64,000 nt of DNA from Halorubrum sp. PV6. GTDB taxonomy: Archaea > Halobacteriota > Halobacteria > Halobacteriales > Haloferacaceae. This document shows positions 59,811-64,000 of the stretch, in pieces. The notes below the pieces were generated by a model. The model did no database searches. It saw only the letters and a program-made list of their open reading frames with translations, and was not told the DNA's origin. A program made the position numbers and the translations under genes. How positions within the stretch are numbered: the first letter of the stretch is position 1; each line of letters starts with the position of its first letter. The DNA is taken from NCBI RefSeq assembly GCF_003990725.2, contig NZ_CP030064.1:372001-436000 (forward strand). The letters are read 5' to 3'.

Positions 59811-61469
59811 TCACATCGCACCGCCCATACCGCCCATGCCACCCATGCCGCCGGCGGGGGCGCCGCCCTCGTCGCCGTCGCCGCTGGTCGACAGGTCGCC
59901 CGCGGAGATGATGTCGTCGATTTTCAACACGAGGTTCGCGGCCTCGGCGGCGGACGCGATGGCCTGCTCTTTCGCGTGAGCCGTCTCGACGACGCCGGCT
60001 TCGGTCGTGTTCTCGACTTCGCCGGAGAAGACGTTGAGTCCGGCCTCGGTGTCGCCGGCTTCGTGAGCCGCGCGGAGGTCGACGAGCAGGTCGATGGCGT
60101 CGAGCCCGGCGTTCTCGGCGAGCACGCGGGGGATGAGTTCGAGCGAGTCGGCGAACGCCTCGACGGCGAGCTGCTCGCGACCCGAGACGGAGTCGGCGTA
60201 GTCGCGCAGTCGGCTGGCGAGTTCGACCTCGATTGCGCCGCCGCCGGGGAGCGTCCGACCGTCGGAGGCGGTCGTCGAGACCACGTCGATGGCGTCTTCG
60301 ATGCCGCGTTCGAGCTCGTCGACGACGTGCTCGGTGGTGCCGTAGATGAGGAGGGTGACGCCGTGGGCGTCCTCGCCCTCGACGTGGAACAGCTCCGCCT
60401 CGGCGTCGCGGGAGACCGTCCCGACCGCGAGGTCGTCGGCCGTGAGCGAGTCGAGGTCGCTGACGATGGGCGCGCCGAGGACGTTCTTGAGGAAGCTCAG
60501 GTCGGACTTCTTCGTCCGGCGGACCGCGAGGATGCCCTCCTTCGCGAGGTAGTGCTGGGCGAGGTCGTCGATGCCTTTCTGACAGAAGACGACGTCGGCG
60601 CCGCTCTCGACGATCTGGTCGACCTTGTCGCGAAGCTGCTTTTCTTCCTGGTCGAGGAACTTCTGGAGCTGATCGGGCGAGTCGACGTTGACGGCCGTGT
60701 CCACGTCGGCCTCTTCGACCTCGATCGGGTCGTTGAGGAGGAGGACGTTCGCGTCCTCGAAGTCGGTCGGCATGTCGTCGTGGACCGGGTCCTTGTCGAT
60801 GACGGCGCCCGAGAGGAGCTCGGACTCACCGGCCGCGCGACCGGTGCGCGTCTCGATGTTGAGGTTCGCCAGATCGACGACGTGCGAGCCGTCGTCGGCC
60901 TCGACCGTGACGCCCTGAACCGCGCGGACGACGAGGTCGGCGAGGGTGTCCTTGTCGAGTTCCGCGCCCTTCCCCGTCATCGACGTCTCGGCGACGCTTT
61001 TCAGGGTCTCCGTGTCGTCGGGGTCGACGGCGGTGGCGACCTCGTCGATCTGATCGCGGGCGTACTCGCTCGCGAGGTTGAAGCCCTTGATGACGGCTGT
61101 CGGGTGAATGTCCTGCTCCAGAAGGTCCTCGGCGTTTTTGAGGAGTTCGCCGGCAATCGCGACCGCGCTCGTCGTGCCGTCGCCGGCCTCGTCCTCTTGG
61201 GTCTCGGCGACTTCGACGATCATCTCAGCGGTCGGGTTGTCGATGTCCATCGTCTGCAGGATGGTGACCCCGTCGTTGGTGATGGTGACGTCGCCCATCG
61301 AATCGACGAGCATCTTGTCCATCCCTTTCGGCCCGAGCGTCGAGCGTACGGATTCGGCGACGCCGCGTGCCGCGGAGATGTTGTACTCCTGTGCGTCCTT
61401 GTCCTTGACGCGCTGGGCGTCGTCGCCCATAATGATCATCGGCTGACCCTGCTGCATTCGCTGGCTCAT
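59811..61469 (-). CDS. Thermosome subunit (group II chaperonin)
   Basis: A 552-residue chaperonin. Typical elements: [20 protein letters not shown] near the N-terminus, GDGTTSAV as ATPase motif, the apical domain in the middle, and a C-terminal GGM-rich tail ([13 protein letters not shown]). It forms a double-ring complex that folds proteins. Met at 61467-61469 ([11 protein letters not shown]) is chosen; the TATA element at 61491-61500 fits a leaderless transcript. Which of the haloarchaeal paralogues (cct1-3) it is cannot be told. Confidence 0.94.
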   Translation of the reverse strand: MSQRMQQGQPMIIMGDDAQRVKDKDAQEYNISAARGVAESVRSTLGPKGMDKMLVDSMGDVTITNDGVTILQTMDIDNPTAEMIVEVAETQEDEAGDGTTSAVAIAGELLKNAEDLLEQDIHPTAVIKGFNLASEYARDQIDEVATAVDPDDTETLKSVAETSMTGKGAELDKDTLADLVVRAVQGVTVEADDGSHVVDLANLNIETRTGRAAGESELLSGAVIDKDPVHDDMPTDFEDANVLLLNDPIEVEEADVDTAVNVDSPDQLQKFLDQEEKQLRDKVDQIVESGADVVFCQKGIDDLAQHYLAKEGILAVRRTKKSDLSFLKNVLGAPIVSDLDSLTADDLAVGTVSRDAEAELFHVEGEDAHGVTLLIYGTTEHVVDELERGIEDAIDVVSTTASDGRTLPGGGAIEVELASRLRDYADSVSGREQLAVEAFADSLELIPRVLAENAGLDAIDLLVDLRAAHEAGDTEAGLNVFSGEVENTTEAGVVETAHAKEQAIASAAEAANLVLKIDDIISAGDLSTSGDGDEGGAPAGGMGGMGGMGGAM

Positions 61470-61485
61470 ACACTGGTTGATTGAT

Positions 61486-61501
61486 TGTGATTCTATATAA
61501 A
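61486..61501 (-). promoter_or_regulatory. TATA box of the thermosome gene
   Basis: CTATATAAATG on the plus strand gives CATTTATATAG on the minus strand, about 25 bases before the ATG. A transcript would start at or near the A of ATG. Confidence 0.6.
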
Positions 61502-61775
61502 TGCGTCGTTGAATGGCGTCCTCACGCCGCCGTCTCACACCGCCAAACCGCCGTCGAAACCGCAGTACGTAGCGCCCTCTGACCGAAATTTGTGCGGATT
61601 GTTAGCATGGGTCTTCGTCAGACGTGAACACCGGGAATGTGGTCATTTATATACTGAACGAACCGCACGCCGCTCCTGCCGTCGGAGAGCGCCGTCACTA
61701 CCGAACGGACTCTGGACGGGAACGCGTCTCCGCGTCAGAACGAATCGAACGGCAAAAGCGAGCGTCGTCGCCGAC
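61502..61775. other. Region upstream of the thermosome gene
   Basis: No ORF is supported. A second element TCATTTATATACTG near 61648-61660 resembles a TATA box and may be an alternative promoter, possibly heat-responsive. It is also downstream of the 63-residue gene on the minus strand. Confidence 0.4.
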
Positions 61776-61967
61776 TCACTGACCGAACTCGTCGGCGTCG
61801 AGACGGTACTCCGGTTCCGTTTCGGTGAGGTACTCCGAGTCGGCCGCCGTGGCCGCCGGCTCCGGCGGTTCGTCGGCAGCGTTGAGTTCGCGGCGATTCA
61901 GGTGGCTCTCTAACTGCCGGCGCTTGTTCCGCCCCTTCCGCTCGCGGCCCGCTTTCGTGTCTGGCAT
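61776..61967 (-). CDS. Small basic-acidic hypothetical protein (63 aa)
   Basis: A 63-residue protein: a basic N-terminus (MPDTKAGRERKGRNKRRQLE) and an acidic C-terminus (YLTETEPEYRLDADEFGQ). I chose MPDTKAG as start; a longer upstream frame adds hydrophobic residues unlikely to be real. It probably binds nucleic acid, as the basic stretch suggests; I do not recognise it. Confidence 0.65.
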   Translation of the reverse strand: MPDTKAGRERKGRNKRRQLESHLNRRELNAADEPPEPAATAADSEYLTETEPEYRLDADEFGQ

Positions 61968-62148
61968 CGGTATCCGTGCTAACACTACCCACACATATGA
62001 GTGTTGCGGCGGCTCGTACGTTCACTCGTGTGCGAACCGGTCGCTGCGCCGCTTTTCGGTGTGGGTGTTTGGATAAGGCGTACCGACAAGGGCGTCGAGC
62101 CCCCGCTCGCTTCGCTATCGCTCCTCGTTCGTTGTGTACTAACGAAAA

Positions 62149-62230
62149 CGCCAGGAGAGGGATTTGAACCCCCGATCCCGGAAGGGAACACGCTTTCCAG
62201 GCGTGCGCCTTACCACTCGGCCATCCTGGC
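62149..62230 (-). tRNA. tRNA-Ser (GGA)
   Basis: Acceptor stem GCCAGGA pairs with TCCTGGC, discriminator G; the D-arm is GGCCGAGTGGTAAGGC; the anticodon loop CTGGAAA gives anticodon GGA (serine); there is a long variable arm and T-loop GGTTCAAATCC. CCA is not encoded. The gene is uninterrupted, with no intron visible. Confidence 0.95.
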
Positions 62231-62257
62231 TCGGTCTGAGGTAATCCGGTGGGACTG

Positions 62258-62539
62258 TTAAGTCCTTCTTTTCGCGTGGAGTCGATGCTCCGTCGCGTAG
62301 GTGATCCCGCCGGACGCGACGGCGATCGTTCCCGCGAGCGCGAACAGGCCGCCGTAGCCGACGGGAAGCGACCCCTCGACGAGCCGATACCCCTGCGCGA
62401 CGACGAGGAACGCGAACCCCCCGACGAGTCCCCACAGGGCTGCAGATTGTGCCCGCGACGCGGCCGACGGCACCTCGGGCGAGGTCGGTTCGCGATCGCC
62501 GACGTGCGCGCTCTCGCCGTCCCCGTTGCCGTCGGCCAT
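62258..62539 (-). CDS. Two-helix membrane protein (93 aa)
   Basis: A 93-residue protein with two hydrophobic segments: SAALWGLVGGFAFLVVAQGY and GYGGLFALAGTIAVASGGIT. The C-terminus is basic (EHRLHAKRRT). It has no known family that I recognise. Its start abuts the stop of ridA on the same strand, suggesting co-transcription. Confidence 0.7.
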   Translation of the reverse strand: MADGNGDGESAHVGDREPTSPEVPSAASRAQSAALWGLVGGFAFLVVAQGYRLVEGSLPVGYGGLFALAGTIAVASGGITYATEHRLHAKRRT

Positions 62540-62920
62540 CTACTCGACGACGGCGACCGCCTCGATCTCGACGCCGGCGCCCTTCGGCAACGCGCCGGCC
62601 TGCACGGCCGACCGGGCGGGCGGCGACTCGTCGAAGTACCTCGCGTACGTCTCGTTCATCTCGTCGAAGTCGTCGATGTCCGCGAGGAAGACGGTCGTCT
62701 TGAGCACGTCGCTCGGCTCGGCGCCGGCCGCTTCGAGGACCGCCACGAGGTTGTCGAGGGCCTGCTCGGTCTGTGCCGCGATCGACGCCTCATCGAGGAG
62801 GTCGCCCTCCGGCGTCAGGGGGATCTGCCCGGCCGTGAACACGAGGTCGCCGTTCGTCGTCGCCTGGCTGTACGCGCCGACCGCGGCGGGAGCCGCGTCC
62901 GTGTGAACCGTCTCTTTCAT
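62540..62920 (-). CDS. ridA: RidA family enamine/imine deaminase
   Basis: A 126-residue protein: VGAYSQATTNGDLVFTAGQI near the start and the catalytic Arg motif SPPARSAVQAGALPKGAGVE near the end. RidA hydrolyses reactive 2-aminoacrylate and related enamines formed by PLP enzymes such as threonine dehydratase. Met at 62918-62920 (MKETVHTDAAPA). Its stop codon is next to the start of the two-helix protein. Confidence 0.93.
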   Translation of the reverse strand: MKETVHTDAAPAAVGAYSQATTNGDLVFTAGQIPLTPEGDLLDEASIAAQTEQALDNLVAVLEAAGAEPSDVLKTTVFLADIDDFDEMNETYARYFDESPPARSAVQAGALPKGAGVEIEAVAVVE

Positions 62921-63045
62921 GCGTCCCCTTCGGCGGGGGCTCCTAAGAGTCCCTGGGAACGCGGTCGGTCGCCGGGCGACGATCCGCCCCGCCGCGCGCG
63001 ACCCCACCGTTGCACATATATCTGTCGAGTGCTAACTATTCACGT

Positions 63046-63381
63046 ATGACTGGGGTGGAAATCGGTCCGCTCGTCGCGATCATCGGCGCGGTGACGCTCG
63101 TCAACCTCGGGTTCGCGTGGCTGTTCGCGCGGAGCGACCGGAACCCGGCCGACGTTTTCGGGTCGGCGGGAGGCCCCGCGGAGCAGGCGCCGGCCGGCTC
63201 CGAGCGCACGACCGCCGACCCGCCGCCGCTCGACGTCGACGGTGAGACCGTCGTCTGCCGTCACTGCGGCGCGGCGAACCGGCCGACGTACCGGTACTGC
63301 CGCTGGTGCGTTCGCTCCGGCTTCGCCGACGACGCCGCGGGCGGCCCCGCCGACGGCCCGATGGTGAACCGCTCGCTTTGA
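63046..63381 (+). CDS. Membrane-anchored zinc-ribbon protein (DUF7577-type)
   Basis: A 111-residue protein with one N-terminal helix (GPLVAIIGAVTLVNLGFAWL) and a C-terminal zinc ribbon CRHCGAANRPTYRYCRWC. A disordered linker joins them. I believe it is DUF7577. A TATA element CATATATCTG (63014-63022) is about 26 bases upstream, supporting ATG 63046. Confidence 0.78.
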   Translation: MTGVEIGPLVAIIGAVTLVNLGFAWLFARSDRNPADVFGSAGGPAEQAPAGSERTTADPPPLDVDGETVVCRHCGAANRPTYRYCRWCVRSGFADDAAGGPADGPMVNRSL

Positions 63382-63400
63382 TGCGCCCGCCGGGACGCCC

Positions 63401-64000
63401 TCAGTCGCCGTCGACGCGACAGCCGCCCGAGTAGTCGATCCCCGCTATCGTCTCGATGCCGTCCGCTCCACAGACCGGACAGTCGGGATTGCGCCGATAC
63501 GGGACGGTCTCGAACGTCATGTCCATCGCGTCATAAAAGAGGACGCGCCCCTCCAAGATATCCCCGGCGTCGAGGAGCAGTTTGATTGCTTCGGTCGCCT
63601 GAATGCAGCCGACCGTACCGGGCAGGACGCCGAGCACGCCGGTCGTCGCGCAGTCGGGGACCGTCCCCGGCTCCGGGGCCTCGGGGAACAGACACCGGTA
63701 GCACGGGCCCTCTGGGACGAGCGTCGTCGCCTGGCCTTCGAACTTATAAATGGCGCCGTGGACGACGGGCATCCCCTCGATCCGGGCCACGTCGTTGACG
63801 ACGTACCGCGTCCGGAAGTTGTCCGCACAGTCGACGACGATGTCGTACTCGCCGAGCAGGTCGCGGGCGTTCCCCTCGTCGAGGCGCGTCTCGTGGGCGT
63901 TCACGTCGACGTCGGGGTTGAGCCGCTCGACGTAGCGGGCCGCCGACTCGACTTTAGGCTCACCCACGTCGGCGTCGGCGTGGATCACCTGTCGCTGGAG
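63401..64000 (-). CDS. ubaA: UbaA/MoeB/ThiF-type E1-like enzyme (partial)
   Basis: The window ends inside this gene. About 200 residues of the C-terminal part are visible: LQRQVIH continues off the right edge, then VVDCADNFRTRYVVNDVA, CYRCLFPEAPEPGTVPDCAT, and the zinc-binding CPVCGADG. E1-like enzymes adenylate ubiquitin-like SAMPs or sulphur carriers (MoaD/ThiS-like). In haloarchaea UbaA serves both SAMPylation and tRNA/Moco sulphuration. Confidence 0.9.
   Translation of the reverse strand, partial: LQRQVIHADADVGEPKVESAARYVERLNPDVDVNAHETRLDEGNARDLLGEYDIVVDCADNFRTRYVVNDVARIEGMPVVHGAIYKFEGQATTLVPEGPCYRCLFPEAPEPGTVPDCATTGVLGVLPGTVGCIQATEAIKLLLDAGDILEGRVLFYDAMDMTFETVPYRRNPDCPVCGADGIETIAGIDYSGGCRVDGD

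Overview
The window is chromosomal DNA from a halophilic archaeon of the class Halobacteria; the protein set looks most like Halorubrum or a close relative (inference from overall resemblance). The evidence is high GC with very GC-rich third codon positions, strongly acidic proteins, archaeal information-processing genes (TFB, RFC small subunit, L15e, ABCE1/RLI, thermosome, archaeal-type RNase HI), the haloarchaeal FolC-FolP fusion, the single-chain ADP-forming acyl-CoA synthetase, haloarchaeal regulators (HTH_10/Bat type) and TATA boxes about 25-30 bases upstream of many start codons, which implies leaderless transcripts. There are no rRNA genes and no CRISPR array. One tRNA gene (Ser, anticodon GGA) lies near the right end.

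Layout. 1-11.9 kb: MATE exporter, gamma-glutamylcyclotransferase-like protein, threonine dehydratase, an ABC-2 exporter pair, FolC-FolP fusion, TrkA-N/DHH protein, thioredoxin reductase, a flavin-binding protein and two tiny paralogous zinc ribbons. 11.9-15 kb: a regulatory cluster (HTH_10 protein, divergent winged-helix protein, PAS histidine kinase). 15.2-18.4 kb: ADP-forming acetyl-CoA synthetase overlapping a BioD/Pta-like P-loop protein. 18.5-29.7 kb: membrane proteins, a lipoprotein, radical SAM protein, NreA repair protein, a TFB without zinc-ribbon cysteines, RNase HI operon, PadR regulator, pyrophosphatase and a transcriptional regulator.

29.85-32.6 kb is the most unusual stretch. 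An AT-rich island separates a leftward gene broken by an apparent one-base frameshift from a 43-residue signal-peptide-like protein. That small gene meets, tail to tail with a 4-base overlap, a 707-residue CHAT (caspase-like) protease with an intact His/Cys dyad. This is the best candidate for an undescribed system.

32.7-43.6 kb returns to metabolism and information processing: aspartoacylase-family protein, threonine synthase-like enzyme, ketopantoate reductase, CBS protein, glycyl-tRNA synthetase, dolichol kinase-like protein, RFC small subunit, ETF. 43.7-47.1 kb is a cell-surface cluster: a membrane-anchored winged-helix protein, a divergent secreted protein and a pilin. 47.1-58.1 kb holds a methyltransferase, dehydrogenase, small regulators, an EMC6-like protein with ABCE1, TsaC, a cysteine-less peroxiredoxin-fold protein paired with a glutaredoxin-like protein, a CNNM/CorC protein, a putative metalloprotease and a queuosine-precursor-type transporter with an overlapping ribbon-helix-helix gene. 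58.2-58.6 kb is a deletion scar where the 3' ends of two divergent genes (RND exporter and PGF-CTERM protein) sit back to back. 59-64 kb: L15e, thermosome, small proteins, tRNA-Ser, RidA and a UbaA/MoeB-type E1-like enzyme cut by the window end.
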